Below are positions 41,359-49,834 of a stretch of DNA of 64,000 nt, one piece after another. The DNA lies in contig NZ_AVBG01000002.1 of NCBI RefSeq assembly GCF_000770675.1, positions 124,001 through 188,000 on the forward strand, read 5' to 3'. The translations under genes were made by a program, and so were the position numbers. The stretch comes from Pontibacillus chungwhensis BH030062. GTDB lineage: Bacteria; Bacillota; Bacilli; Bacillales; BH030062. Within the stretch, counting starts at the first letter, position 1; each line of letters starts with the position of its first letter. The notes below the pieces were generated by a model. That model worked only from the letters and a program-made list of their open reading frames with translations. It was not told the DNA's origin and made no database searches.

Positions 41359-42354
41359 ATGTATACATTCTTATCCCGATATCCTTTCTTCGGTGGGATC
41401 GGATTTACTTTTATATTAGCTGCTATGGGCATTCTTCTTGCAGAGCTTCCTGGGTTTCAGTATATAGGAGCTTTAGCCACATCCATTCTATTAGCCATTG
41501 TGTTTCGCCAAGCATTTGGTTATCCAACTGCCCTTCAGCCTGGTCTACAATTCTCAACGAAGAAATTGCTTCGGGTTGCCATTATATTATTTGGCCTAAA
41601 GCTCAACATAGATGTTGTGTTAAATGAAGGTCTAGGCTTACTAGCCAAAGGAGCTGGCACGATTATTGTAGCCATTGTCGTAACGATGGTTTTATCAAGA
41701 TGGCTTAAAGCAAACTGGATGATTTCTATGTTACTTGCAGTGGGTACCGGGGTGTGTGGAGCTGCAGCGATTGCGGCAGTATCCCCCATTTTAAAATCAA
41801 AGGAAGAAGATACCGCTTTGAGCGTTGGAATTATTGCTCTTGTAGGAACAGTATTTGGTATTGCCTACACGATTGTCGGGCCTTTTCTTCCAATTACACC
41901 TGAACAATACGGTATTTGGTCAGGCTTAAGTTTACATGAAATTGCACACGTGGCTCTGGCTGCTGAACCAGCTGGTGAAGATTCACTTGGTATGGCCTTG
42001 CTAGCTAAGTTGGGGCGGGTTCTACTCCTGATTCCTCTTTCTTTCATCCTTGTATTTTGGATGCGTCGTAAGCACCATGATGATACTCAGGCACAGGTCA
42101 ACTTCCCTTGGTTCCTAATTGGTTTTATCATTATGAGTGTAGTTGGAACGTACGTGTTGGGAGAAGTTATTCCAACTTCCGACTCTTTCTTGACGGGTGT
42201 GTCAAACATCACTACATTCTTATTAGCAATGGCGATGAGTGGCTTAGGACTAAATGTTAGTATAGCTAGTATTAAATCAAAGGCGATGCGACCCCTGGTG
42301 GCTATGCTCATTACGTCAGTACTCTTATCCTTCATGACTTATTTAACATTATAA
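41359..42354 (+). CDS. YeiH-family putative sulfate exporter (UPF0324)
   Basis: A 331-residue membrane protein with about ten hydrophobic segments. The family block MLLAVGTGVCGAAAIAAVSP and, later, GLSLHEIAHVALAAEP are diagnostic of PF03601 (YeiH). The family is described as putative sulfate exporters; substrate evidence is thin. ATG at 41359 has GGAGG eight bases upstream; GTG at 41350 is an alternative. It is divergent from a LysR regulator, the same pairing known for yeiH/yeiE-type loci, so sulfur or cysteine control is likely. Confidence 0.9.
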   Translation: MYTFLSRYPFFGGIGFTFILAAMGILLAELPGFQYIGALATSILLAIVFRQAFGYPTALQPGLQFSTKKLLRVAIILFGLKLNIDVVLNEGLGLLAKGAGTIIVAIVVTMVLSRWLKANWMISMLLAVGTGVCGAAAIAAVSPILKSKEEDTALSVGIIALVGTVFGIAYTIVGPFLPITPEQYGIWSGLSLHEIAHVALAAEPAGEDSLGMALLAKLGRVLLLIPLSFILVFWMRRKHHDDTQAQVNFPWFLIGFIIMSVVGTYVLGEVIPTSDSFLTGVSNITTFLLAMAMSGLGLNVSIASIKSKAMRPLVAMLITSVLLSFMTYLTL

Positions 42355-42444
42355 AATGAAACCGGGACATTCGCCCTTCCTCTTTTGATGAAAACGCATA
42401 TGGTATGAAAGAGTACTATAATTCAAATTAAAGAGGTGGAACAC

Positions 42445-42546
42445 ATGTCTCATAATTATGGCGGAGGATTCGCCTTAGTCGTTGTGTTATTTATTCTTCT
42501 TATCATCATCGGTGCCGGCGCATTTAGTGGCGGATACGGATACTAA
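42445..42546 (+). CDS. YjcZ-family mini-protein
   Basis: A 33-residue protein with GAGGTGG six bases before ATG. It starts MSHNYGGGFALVVVLFILL, with one membrane helix (about 9-25), and ends in a glycine-tyrosine tail GAGAFSGGYGY. This is the pattern of the YjcZ family of sporulation-linked small membrane proteins in Bacillaceae. The role is not known in detail; relatives are found in spore coats. It is followed directly by a terminator. The protein is short, but the ribosome site, composition and terminator all support it. Confidence 0.85.
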   Translation: MSHNYGGGFALVVVLFILLIIIGAGAFSGGYGY

Positions 42547-42552
42547 TAATGA

Positions 42553-42592
42553 AAAAAGCGGGCGCTCCTTACCAAAAGGGGCGTCCGCTTTC
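42553..42592. terminator. Bidirectional terminator after yjcZ
   Basis: AAAGCGGGCGCTCC and GGGGCGTCCGCTTT pair with one mismatch; also faces the DUF4003 gene end. Confidence 0.85.
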
Positions 42593-42593
42593 C

Positions 42594-43586
42594 TTATGAT
42601 CCATCTCCACCGCCAGCTACTACAGCTGAACTACTTGCCAAAACAGCAACCATAGCCGCCTGCTGAGCTTGCACAATTGCTTCTATCGCTGTATATAAAT
42701 TCGTCTCCGATACATTTGTATCTTCTGTAATTTCACTAACAACTATATTCGTCGTGATTTTTACGTTCATATCCGGATACCATTTAAATAATTTCTCTTT
42801 ATCAAGCTTACTAGAAAGCTGCTTTACAGTGCTTACATGCGTTGCCCCATTTTCTATTAAAGAAAGCATACCCATTTCCGGATAATACGCTTGCTTTCCT
42901 TTCAAGCGAAAATCTACAAAGGTTGATTTGACCTTTTGTACACGCTCCACCAGAACCTTTTCTGACTCCTCTGAAGGGAGGGCAAGGATATGACTTAGAA
43001 ATTGCAGTTGATTCCCTTTCGTAAACCCATTCTCATTTAAATGAGCATAAAAGGCCTCCACATAATTAATTAAGGCGTCTTCTTCTTTATCTACCTCTCC
43101 TAACAGAACAGAAAGCGGGTAATCCATGTTCGTTGTAAGAAATGGATGTTCGACGCGCATTCCCTTATAGATCGACCTTGCACGCTGAACGAGCGGAAGA
43201 TTAAGTTCTTTATGCTTTAAAAAATGAACCATAGCTGCAATATATGTGAATACCCCACGTTGGAATCTCTGATCAACGAAAGCCTCATACACTTCTAAAT
43301 ATTTATGAAACATTTCTTTAGGCGTATCAAAATGAATATCAAGCATCGCGGCTGTTGTAAATCGAGTTTGTGATTTTAAAGTCGAAAACAACCCCACTTC
43401 ATCTTTAATATACTCACTAATATCTAAAAACCGGTCCATATCAAACTCTTTCTCATTCACGATGTACATGGAAGCAATCATCATATAGGTTTGATTGTTC
43501 GAAACAGACCACTTTAGCTTGCTCTTCAACTGGCTTACGATCTCTATGTATCTTTCCATTTTGCGCTCTAAACGTTGCTGTTCCAT
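42594..43586 (-). CDS. DUF4003-family protein
   Basis: A 330-residue, mostly helical cytoplasmic protein that matches the DUF4003 family of Bacilli: MIASMYIVNEKEFDMDRFLD near residues 35-55, FDTPKEMFHKYLEVYEAF and NGFTKGNQLQFLSHILAL. The last 30 residues are an alanine-rich helix followed by a glycine tail (VVAGGGDGS). No catalytic motif can be named, and function is unknown. AAGGAG precedes ATG. It lies between the YjcZ terminator and the riboflavin operon terminator as a single gene. Confidence 0.82.
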   Translation of the reverse strand: MEQQRLERKMERYIEIVSQLKSKLKWSVSNNQTYMMIASMYIVNEKEFDMDRFLDISEYIKDEVGLFSTLKSQTRFTTAAMLDIHFDTPKEMFHKYLEVYEAFVDQRFQRGVFTYIAAMVHFLKHKELNLPLVQRARSIYKGMRVEHPFLTTNMDYPLSVLLGEVDKEEDALINYVEAFYAHLNENGFTKGNQLQFLSHILALPSEESEKVLVERVQKVKSTFVDFRLKGKQAYYPEMGMLSLIENGATHVSTVKQLSSKLDKEKLFKWYPDMNVKITTNIVVSEITEDTNVSETNLYTAIEAIVQAQQAAMVAVLASSSAVVAGGGDGS

Positions 43587-43659
43587 TCAAACACGCTCCT
43601 TATCGTTCGGTTACTACTATAATGTACGAGCGTATTCTGAATTTTGTTTCAATAAATAT

Positions 43660-43687
43660 AAAAAGGAGGCCTATTGGCCCCCTTTTT
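43660..43687 (-). terminator. Terminator of the riboflavin operon
   Basis: AAAAAGGAGGCC and GGCCCCCTTTTT pair with a 4-nt loop, 10 bp past the ribH stop. Confidence 0.85.
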
Positions 43688-43696
43688 CCATTCGAC

Positions 43697-44167
43697 TTAT
43701 TGTTCAAAAGCCTTATTTAATGTTGCCATTTCAATGGCTGCGGTTGCAGCTTCCCATCCTTTGTTACCTGCCTTAGTACCTGCACGTTCAATGGCTTGCT
43801 CGATGTTTTCTGTTGTAATAACACCAAAAATTACCGGTACTCCTGTTTGCATAGAGGCCTGGGAAACACCTTTAGCGGCTTCTCCGCACACATAATCGAA
43901 GTGAGGAGTGGAACCACGAATAACAGCACCAAGCGTAATTACAGCGTCATATTTGCCCGTATCAGCCATGCGCTTTGCGATCATTGGAATCTCGTAAGCT
44001 CCTGGCACATACGCTACATCCACGTCACTCTCTGCCACACCATGACGCTTCAGGGCATCTTGAGCCCCTTCGTTTAGTTTACTTGTGATAAAGTCGTTGA
44101 ATCGACCAACAACAATCCCAACTTTTAATCCCGTCCCTACTAAATGTCCTTCAAATGTTTGTCCCAT
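43697..44167 (-). CDS. ribH: 6,7-dimethyl-8-ribityllumazine synthase
   Basis: A 156-residue lumazine synthase, last gene of the rib operon. It begins [20 protein letters not shown]; the phosphate- and substrate-binding parts [34 protein letters not shown] and the closing [17 protein letters not shown] are complete. It condenses the ribityl-diaminouracil with 3,4-dihydroxy-2-butanone 4-phosphate. In Bacillus 60 subunits form a shell around riboflavin synthase. GAGGAGG lies before ATG; 18 bp after ribBA. Confidence 0.97.
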   Translation of the reverse strand: MGQTFEGHLVGTGLKVGIVVGRFNDFITSKLNEGAQDALKRHGVAESDVDVAYVPGAYEIPMIAKRMADTGKYDAVITLGAVIRGSTPHFDYVCGEAAKGVSQASMQTGVPVIFGVITTENIEQAIERAGTKAGNKGWEAATAAIEMATLNKAFEQ

Positions 44168-44185
44168 GTACGATTCCTCCTCGAA

Positions 44186-45379
44186 TTAATAGTGAAATAA
44201 GTGACCCAATTTAGATTGCTTTGTGCTTAAATAGCGCTCATTTTCTAGGCGTTGATCCATTTGAATGGGAACGCGGTCAACGACTTCTAAACCATAACCT
44301 TTTAACCCTGTGATTTTCTTAGGGTTGTTCGTGAGTAGATTTAATTTGGTAATGCCAAGATCTTTTAAGATTTGTGCTCCAATTCCGTAATCACGAAGGT
44401 CAGCAGCAAATCCTAATTTTTCATTTGCCTCAACCGTATCTAGGCCTTGCTCTTGTAGCTTATAAGCATGCATTTTATTGAGGAGTCCAATCCCTCGGCC
44501 TTCCTGACGCATGTATAGCAATACACCTTGGCCAGCTTCATCAATTTGCTTTAAAGCAGCATGTAACTGTGGACCACAGTCACATCGGTAAGAACCAAAT
44601 ACATCTCCAGTGAGGCACTCTGAATGCACACGAACAAGAGTAGGTTCACCTGGCTTAATATCGCCTTTTACAAGAGCGACGTGTTCTTTTCCGTCAATCT
44701 CATTCGAATATCCAACAGCTCTAAACTCACCGTATTCCGTTGGGAGGTTAATTTCAACTTCTCGTTGGACGAGCTTATCTTCACGATTTCGATATTGAAT
44801 AAGGTCTTGAATCGTAACCATCTTTAAGTTATGCTCATCGGCCATCTGACGGAGATCTGGTACTCGCGCCATTTCGCCGTCGTCTTTAATAATTTCACAA
44901 ATCACACCAGCGGGCTGGCCCCCTGCCAATTTAGCCAAATCTACCGCCGCTTCTGTATGACCCGCTCGGCGAAGAACACCACCTTCTTTAGCAAGAAGAG
45001 GGAAGACGTGACCTGGACGCTTGAAATCTTGAGACTTTGCTTCTTTGTTTAAAAGCTGTTGAACCGTAACAGAACGCTCTGCGGCTGAGATCCCGGTTGA
45101 AGTTGTTTTATGGTCAATGCTTACTGTAAAAGCTGTTCCATGTGGATCGGTGTTTCGTTCAACCATTGGGAAAAGCTCTAAACGCTCAGCTAGTTCTTCT
45201 GTTACAGGAGTACACACAAGCCCTTTCCCATATGTGATCATAAAGTTGATCACTTCAGGTGTTGCATGTTCAGCGAGCGCAATCAGATCGCCTTCGTTCT
45301 CACGATCTTCGTCGTCACAAACAATGACGACTTTTCCTTGTTTCAAATCGTTTAGCGCATCTTGTATTGAATCGAACAT
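44186..45379 (-). CDS. ribBA: Bifunctional DHBP synthase / GTP cyclohydrolase II
   Basis: A 397-residue fusion. The N-terminal half (about 1-200) is 3,4-dihydroxy-2-butanone 4-phosphate synthase with [16 protein letters not shown] and the late [16 protein letters not shown]. The C-terminal half is GTP cyclohydrolase II with zinc ligands in [20 protein letters not shown] and the [12 protein letters not shown] loop. It supplies both branches of riboflavin synthesis from ribulose 5-phosphate and GTP. The order ribD-ribE-ribBA-ribH is the classical Bacillus arrangement. Confidence 0.97.
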   Translation of the reverse strand: MFDSIQDALNDLKQGKVVIVCDDEDRENEGDLIALAEHATPEVINFMITYGKGLVCTPVTEELAERLELFPMVERNTDPHGTAFTVSIDHKTTSTGISAAERSVTVQQLLNKEAKSQDFKRPGHVFPLLAKEGGVLRRAGHTEAAVDLAKLAGGQPAGVICEIIKDDGEMARVPDLRQMADEHNLKMVTIQDLIQYRNREDKLVQREVEINLPTEYGEFRAVGYSNEIDGKEHVALVKGDIKPGEPTLVRVHSECLTGDVFGSYRCDCGPQLHAALKQIDEAGQGVLLYMRQEGRGIGLLNKMHAYKLQEQGLDTVEANEKLGFAADLRDYGIGAQILKDLGITKLNLLTNNPKKITGLKGYGLEVVDRVPIQMDQRLENERYLSTKQSKLGHLFHY

Positions 45380-45404
45380 ATTCGTTCACTCCATTTTTTA
45401 TGGA

Positions 45405-46055
45405 TTATTTAAATCCGTTTTCTGCTAGAAACCCTTCTGTAATCGACGAGGATTTCGCTTGTTGCTGTTGCTTGGATAAGAAATTAACAACGTATTTGCC
45501 AAGCATATCAATCTCAATATTTACACGGTCCCCTTCGCCTTTATCACCAAGAACGGTGTGCTCTACTGTGTGAGGAATAAGGGAGATGGTAATGGTCTGC
45601 CCTTCTACACCAAATACCGTTAAACTTGTGCCATCTACGGCAACTGAGCCTTTATAAACAAAATAGTCCATTAAATCTTCCGGAAGCTCAATCGTATAAT
45701 AAATAGCATTGGAGTCTTGTTTCTTACTCGTAATTGTTCCTACACCATCTACGTGCCCTGAAACCATATGACCGCCAAAACGTCCATCTGCTTTCATTGA
45801 GCGTTCCAGGTTTACCTTGCTTCCTGTTTTGATTTCACGTAAATTTGTTGCATGAAATGTCTCAGGCATTACATCAAACCGCGCTTCTTGGGAAGTAAAC
45901 TCTGTTACCGTTAAGCATACGCCGTTAACGGATATGCTATCCCCGAGATGGACATCTTCTAAAACGGTTTGAGCCGTTACCGTGATTTCCATTGCTTCTT
46001 GTCCTTGTTTGATTCCTTTTACAGAACCCATTTCTTCTATAATTCCAGTAAACAT
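45405..46055 (-). CDS. ribE: Riboflavin synthase alpha chain
   Basis: A 216-residue protein of two lumazine-binding repeats: MFTGIIEEMGSVKGI starts the first, and MVSGHVDGVGTITSK starts the second. SVNGVCLTVTEF and AVDGTSLTVFGVEG are the matching substrate-binding parts of each half. It dismutates two lumazines to riboflavin plus the diaminouracil. The tail is rich in glutamine and lysine. It lies 10 bp after ribD and 25 bp before ribBA; AGAGGTG precedes ATG. Confidence 0.97.
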   Translation of the reverse strand: MFTGIIEEMGSVKGIKQGQEAMEITVTAQTVLEDVHLGDSISVNGVCLTVTEFTSQEARFDVMPETFHATNLREIKTGSKVNLERSMKADGRFGGHMVSGHVDGVGTITSKKQDSNAIYYTIELPEDLMDYFVYKGSVAVDGTSLTVFGVEGQTITISLIPHTVEHTVLGDKGEGDRVNIEIDMLGKYVVNFLSKQQQQAKSSSITEGFLAENGFK

Positions 46056-46065
46056 CGTTTCACCT

Positions 46066-47157
46066 CTAACAGTTAGGTTTAGATACGATTTTCAAGTCGT
46101 TGCCAAGATGAACAACTTCTTTCATTTGAAGGTTTAGAGCTTCTTTGAGGGCATGGATTCCTTGACCACCAACAGGCGTCGGGGCATCTTGACCTCCGAT
46201 CATTTTAGGAGCGATATAAGTAATGACCTGCTGTACAGAACCTGCTCTCAAGAATGCATCATTCACTGTCGCTCCTCCTTCTACATAAATGGAGGTAATC
46301 CCCTTTTCTCCAAGCAGATGGAGAGCCTCTTCTACGTTTACATGTGAATTAGCTACAGTGAGGACTTCCACATGTGGAAATGCTTTATATTTTTCGATTT
46401 GTTCTTTCGTAACTTTATTCCCTGCTACTAACCAAGTTGGGGCATCGGGGTTTTGAATGAGGGGTGTTTCAACAGGAGTGCGCAAATGCGTATCCAGTAC
46501 AATGCGAATAGGATTTTTTCCTCCATCAGGTAAACGCGTCGTTAGCCGCGGCTGGTCTTGAATGACCGTGTTCACACCGACTAAAATGGCATCGTGTTTA
46601 TGACGATCCTGATGAACATCAGCCCTTGCCTCTTCACCAGTTATCCACTGGCTTTCACCCGTAACCGTTGCAATCTTCCCGTCTAGTGACATTGCATTTT
46701 TAAGAGTCACGTAAGGTGTTTTTGTTGAAATATAGTGGTAAAAGACTTCATTCAGATCATCTGCTTGTTCTTTTAATACATTGATGATGACCTCAATGCC
46801 TGCTTTCTTCAGCTTCTCTACACCCCGTCCGGCTACCTGAGGATTCGGATCAAGAGTAGCAATGACAGCTCGTTTAACCCCTGCTTCCACAATACGGTCT
46901 GCACAGGGTGGCGTTTTGCCGTGGTGACTGCAAGGCTCGAGCGTGACATAAATGGTCGCTCCCTCAGCATCACTTCCTGCCATGTTCAATGCATGGACTT
47001 CAGCGTGCGCATGCCCTGCTTTTAGGTGAGCACCCATACCGATCACTTCTCCATTCTTAACCACAACAGCTCCAACGGCTGGATTTGGTGAAGTCTGGCC
47101 CTGGGTAGCCTGAGCCATTTCAATGGCTGTTCTCATATACATCTTATCCTGGTTCAC
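46066..47157 (-). CDS. ribD: Bifunctional pyrimidine deaminase/reductase
   Basis: A 363-residue fusion. The N-terminal deaminase (about 1-145) has the zinc motif GHAHAEVHALNMAG and VTLEPCSHHGKTPPCADRI. The C-terminal reductase (about 148-360) has TLKNAMSLDGKIAT, DAILVGVNTVIQDQP and YVEGGATVNDAFLRAG. It carries out steps two and three of riboflavin synthesis. GTG at 47157 has AGGAGG seven bases upstream. First gene after the FMN riboswitch and its terminator. Confidence 0.97.
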   Translation of the reverse strand: MNQDKMYMRTAIEMAQATQGQTSPNPAVGAVVVKNGEVIGMGAHLKAGHAHAEVHALNMAGSDAEGATIYVTLEPCSHHGKTPPCADRIVEAGVKRAVIATLDPNPQVAGRGVEKLKKAGIEVIINVLKEQADDLNEVFYHYISTKTPYVTLKNAMSLDGKIATVTGESQWITGEEARADVHQDRHKHDAILVGVNTVIQDQPRLTTRLPDGGKNPIRIVLDTHLRTPVETPLIQNPDAPTWLVAGNKVTKEQIEKYKAFPHVEVLTVANSHVNVEEALHLLGEKGITSIYVEGGATVNDAFLRAGSVQQVITYIAPKMIGGQDAPTPVGGQGIHALKEALNLQMKEVVHLGNDLKIVSKPNC

Positions 47158-47184
47158 ATTGCCACCTCCTGTCTCATTCCATAT

Positions 47185-47222
47185 AAAAAACCCTGAGGAA
47201 GATACACTTACCCCAGGGTCTA
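47185..47222 (-). terminator. Riboswitch-controlled terminator before ribD
   Basis: On the minus strand ACCCTGGGG and CCTCAGGGT pair, then TTTTTT, about 30 bp before ribD. It lies about 85 bp after the FMN aptamer and is its probable expression platform. Confidence 0.85.
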
Positions 47223-47307
47223 AATTGAGTGTTAAAAAACGGACATACGTCCAGAATTTTCTGACTACTGCTGGTTTTTACTTTGCACCAGTAAAGTCTA
47301 CTCTTAT

Positions 47308-47452
47308 TCCTTCTCCCATCCGGACTTTTACCGTCGGCTCTGGTTTCTCACCAAATCAACCGCAAGAGCATGCTCTGCGGGTCGCGGGCTAGCAAGACGA
47401 ATCTTGATCACCGCCGGTTGGGATTTGCACCCGACCCCGAAGGAACTATTCG
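47308..47452 (-). ncRNA. FMN riboswitch (RFN element)
   Basis: The conserved RFN pieces occur in order on the minus strand: TCGGGGTCGGGTGCAAATCC, CAACCGGCGGTGATC, AGCCCGCGA, GATTTGGTGAGAAACCAGAG, GCCGACGGTAAAAGTCCGGA and TGGGAGAAGGA. When FMN binds, the downstream terminator forms and the rib operon is shut off. The gap 47223-47307 is the linker. Confidence 0.96.
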
Positions 47453-47552
47453 ATTGTCAAAATCCATTGTACACTTACACTATAATTTATTTTACAATCT
47501 CACGCAACGAAAAAACACTCCTCCGTGCGCTTTATCACACTAACGTACCAAG

Positions 47553-47604
47553 GCGTGCCAGACACGCTTTCATACTGTAAAGTCTTACAGGGTGCCTGGC
47601 ACGC
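47553..47604. repeat. Repeat C4: family C palindrome beyond osmC
   Basis: GCGTGCCAGACAC on the left and GTGCCTGGCACGC on the right pair over the outer bases with one G-T mismatch. It lies 15 bp past the OsmC stop. Confidence 0.78.
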
Positions 47605-47619
47605 TTCACTATGCTAAAG

Positions 47620-48066
47620 TTATTGAATCGAGAGAGTTGGTTCAAGCGAAATCTTCACATTGCCCTGTACCGCTCTTGAGATCATGCAGCTTGCTTCAGC
47701 CTTTTCGACTAGCTTCTTTAGCTTCTCAAACTGAGCCTCTGTGGCCCCTTCTTTTAGAGAAACTACTGGGCGGTGAATGATTTCTTCGTACGAAATGACC
47801 CCTTTCGTTACATCCACAATTCCTTCTGAAGTCATGCTCATCTCATGAAGTGGGAGTTCAGCGCGTTCAATCATCGCGCCAAGTGTGATGATATAACACG
47901 TTGCCGCCGCTCCAAGAAGCATTTCATCAGGATTCGTCCCCACTCCTGGTCCATCCATCTCTGGCGGAATTGAAATTTCGGTTTTCAATCGATCTGTCTC
48001 TATTTGACCAACAGTATTGCGCCCACCGGGCCATTCTGCTGTGAGTTGAAAAGAATGCTTTGGCAT
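47620..48066 (-). CDS. OsmC/Ohr-family protein
   Basis: A 148-residue OsmC-fold protein. The two reactive cysteines are in GAAATCYIITLGAM (helix start) and EASCMISRAVQ, with the family spacing. Members reduce organic hydroperoxides with thiols; the OsmC/YhfA branches differ and cannot be separated here. GGAGG lies before ATG. The gene is bracketed by family C palindromes on both sides (47553 and 48161-48253) and stands alone. Confidence 0.9.
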   Translation of the reverse strand: MPKHSFQLTAEWPGGRNTVGQIETDRLKTEISIPPEMDGPGVGTNPDEMLLGAAATCYIITLGAMIERAELPLHEMSMTSEGIVDVTKGVISYEEIIHRPVVSLKEGATEAQFEKLKKLVEKAEASCMISRAVQGNVKISLEPTLSIQ

Positions 48067-48160
48067 GGTGTTGCCTCCTTTAAGAGTAAAACCTATCTAT
48101 CTCCAACGTACCACACCTCACTCTCAAAACAAAGCCACCCGCTTCACCACAGTAATGCAC

Positions 48161-48183
48161 TGCAGGGTGCCAGACACCCTGCA
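48161..48183. repeat. Repeat C5a: short family C palindrome
   Basis: TGCAGGGTG-CCAGA-CACCCTGCA is a perfect 9-bp inverted repeat carrying the family core GTGCCAGACACCC. It is directly followed by C5b. Confidence 0.75.
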
Positions 48184-48201
48184 GTCCTCTAAAGCATTGA
48201 G

Positions 48202-48253
48202 GCGTGCCAGACACCCTGCATGTCTCTAAAGCAGTAACGCGTGTCTGGCACGC
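48202..48253. repeat. Repeat C5b: family C palindrome before the CrtI-like gene
   Basis: GCGTGCCAGACAC and GTGTCTGGCACGC pair perfectly over 13 bp; the spacer contains CTAAAGC as in C1 and C3. It lies between the divergent osmC and CrtI-like genes. Confidence 0.85.
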
Positions 48254-48330
48254 TTTAGCCTACTAATGTAAGACAGTGTGAGGGGGGTGCTGTATAATGG
48301 GTGTAAAGTTTCGTGAGAGGGTGTATGGAT

Positions 48331-49800
48331 ATGGAGCGGTATGATGTGATTGTTGTTGGCGCAGGGTTTGGAGGATTAACGTCAGCTGCAAGGCTTGCTA
48401 AAAAGGGATATTCGGTTGCTGTGCTTGAAGCCTCTAGTGAGCTTGGAGGTTGTGCTGGCAAATTCGATCGCCATGGGTACCGCTTCGGGGCTGGTGCTAC
48501 TGTTGGGATGGGGTTTGAAGAAGGTGGTGTACTAAAACGGCTGTTTGAAGAGCTTGAAATGGAGTTACCTCCTATGACCTCCCTTGAAACGATCATGAAC
48601 ATTTATACACCAGATGATACGATTCATTACTATCAGAAAACAGACCAATGGTATCAAGAGGTCGATCGAGTATTCCCTACTAACAGCCAACAAGTGAAAC
48701 GTTTTTATGAAGAAGTCTTTAGAATCGGCTCTCGCATTGACCAGCTCCTCTTAGATCTGCCGGTATTCCCACCAAACCGTTGGAAAGACTGGCCAAAGCT
48801 TCTTAAATACGTGAACCCTAATTCAATCGCACTCACTCCATACATGACTCAAACGGTAATGGATCGGCTTAAATCATATAACCTTCATCAAGATGAGGCA
48901 TTTATGTCCTTCTTGAATGGACAGTTGATGGACAGTGTTCAAACGACTGCGGACCAGTGTCCTGCCTTTCTTGGATATGCAGCCCTACAAACGTTTCATA
49001 AAGGTGCTTTTTCAGTAAAAGGAGGACTTGCCACTATAGCTGAGAAGTTGGCGGAATCCATCAAGGCGAATGGCGGAGAGGTTGTACTCAGAAGACCAGC
49101 CCTCCATATTACTCCAAAAGATGGACGCTGGGTTGTCAAAAGCCGCAGAGAACGCCAATACGAAGCCTCTAAAGTCGTACTGAATAACTCTCTTCATAAC
49201 TTTCACCAACTGTTCGACCAAGAAGTTCATAAGCAATCCGCAATCCAAAAAGACAACCTCACCTCTTCCTGGGGAGCGTTTATGCTTTATATAGGAGTAG
49301 AAGACGCCTTTTCAGAGGACGTGTTATATCACCAAATCATTCAAGATAAAGCGAAACCACTTTCAGAAGGAAACCAGTTTCTTCTCTCCTTGTCTGGTAA
49401 GGGTGACACCCAAATGGCTCCTCCTAATAAAAGAGCAATCACGATCTCTACTCACACAGAGGTCGCGCAGTGGTGGAAGCGGGATGACTATGAAGATTTA
49501 AAAGATAAGTATACCGAACGAATACTAAATGGCATTGAAAAACATTTCCCCGACTTTAGATCAACCATTGATGTCTTAATGCCAGGGACACCGGTTACAT
49601 TCGAACGGTTTGTTAAACGAGATAAAGGTCGTGTGGGGGGATACATCCCAAATGGAAGGTTCAGTTGGTTGCATCATCAATCTGTTTATACGGGCCTTGA
49701 TGGTGTTTATGCCTGCGGGGATACTGTTTTCCCAGGGGCAGGCACGCTTGGAACCTCACTGTCTGGGTGGATGGTAGCTGAAGAAATTCAAAAAGGCTAA
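48331..49800 (+). CDS. CrtI-like FAD-dependent oxidoreductase (phytoene desaturase superfamily)
   Basis: A 489-residue flavoprotein. The dinucleotide-binding start is YDVIVVGAGFGGLTSAARLA, then VLEASSELGGCAGKFDRHGY and FGAGATVGMGFEEGG, the arrangement of carotenoid desaturases, oxygenases and retinol saturases. The C-terminal FAD motif is VYACGDTVFPGAGTLGTSLS. No other carotenoid genes (crtB, crtM) lie nearby, so the substrate is open. ATG at 48331 is preferred, with AGAGGG nine bases upstream; the frame continues up to GTG 48313. Single gene ending at a terminator. Confidence 0.87.
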   Translation: MERYDVIVVGAGFGGLTSAARLAKKGYSVAVLEASSELGGCAGKFDRHGYRFGAGATVGMGFEEGGVLKRLFEELEMELPPMTSLETIMNIYTPDDTIHYYQKTDQWYQEVDRVFPTNSQQVKRFYEEVFRIGSRIDQLLLDLPVFPPNRWKDWPKLLKYVNPNSIALTPYMTQTVMDRLKSYNLHQDEAFMSFLNGQLMDSVQTTADQCPAFLGYAALQTFHKGAFSVKGGLATIAEKLAESIKANGGEVVLRRPALHITPKDGRWVVKSRRERQYEASKVVLNNSLHNFHQLFDQEVHKQSAIQKDNLTSSWGAFMLYIGVEDAFSEDVLYHQIIQDKAKPLSEGNQFLLSLSGKGDTQMAPPNKRAITISTHTEVAQWWKRDDYEDLKDKYTERILNGIEKHFPDFRSTIDVLMPGTPVTFERFVKRDKGRVGGYIPNGRFSWLHHQSVYTGLDGVYACGDTVFPGAGTLGTSLSGWMVAEEIQKG

Positions 49801-49834
49801 CACTTGTAGGAAAAACAAGTGTTAGCCCTCTTTT
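49797..49834 (+). terminator. Terminator after the CrtI-like gene
   Basis: CTAACACTTGT and ACAAGTGTTAG pair with a 7-nt loop followed by CCCTCTTTTCTT. It overlaps the end of the convergent MFS gene. Confidence 0.8.

Noticed and set aside
47553-48253. CRISPR array suspected from repeated GTGCCAGACACC units
   Set aside because: The units are palindromes of unequal spacing separated by the osmC gene; there are no regular spacers and no cas genes.
48331-49800. Carotenoid biosynthesis cluster
   Set aside because: Only one CrtI-like gene is present with no phytoene or dehydrosqualene synthase beside it, so a pathway cannot be claimed.
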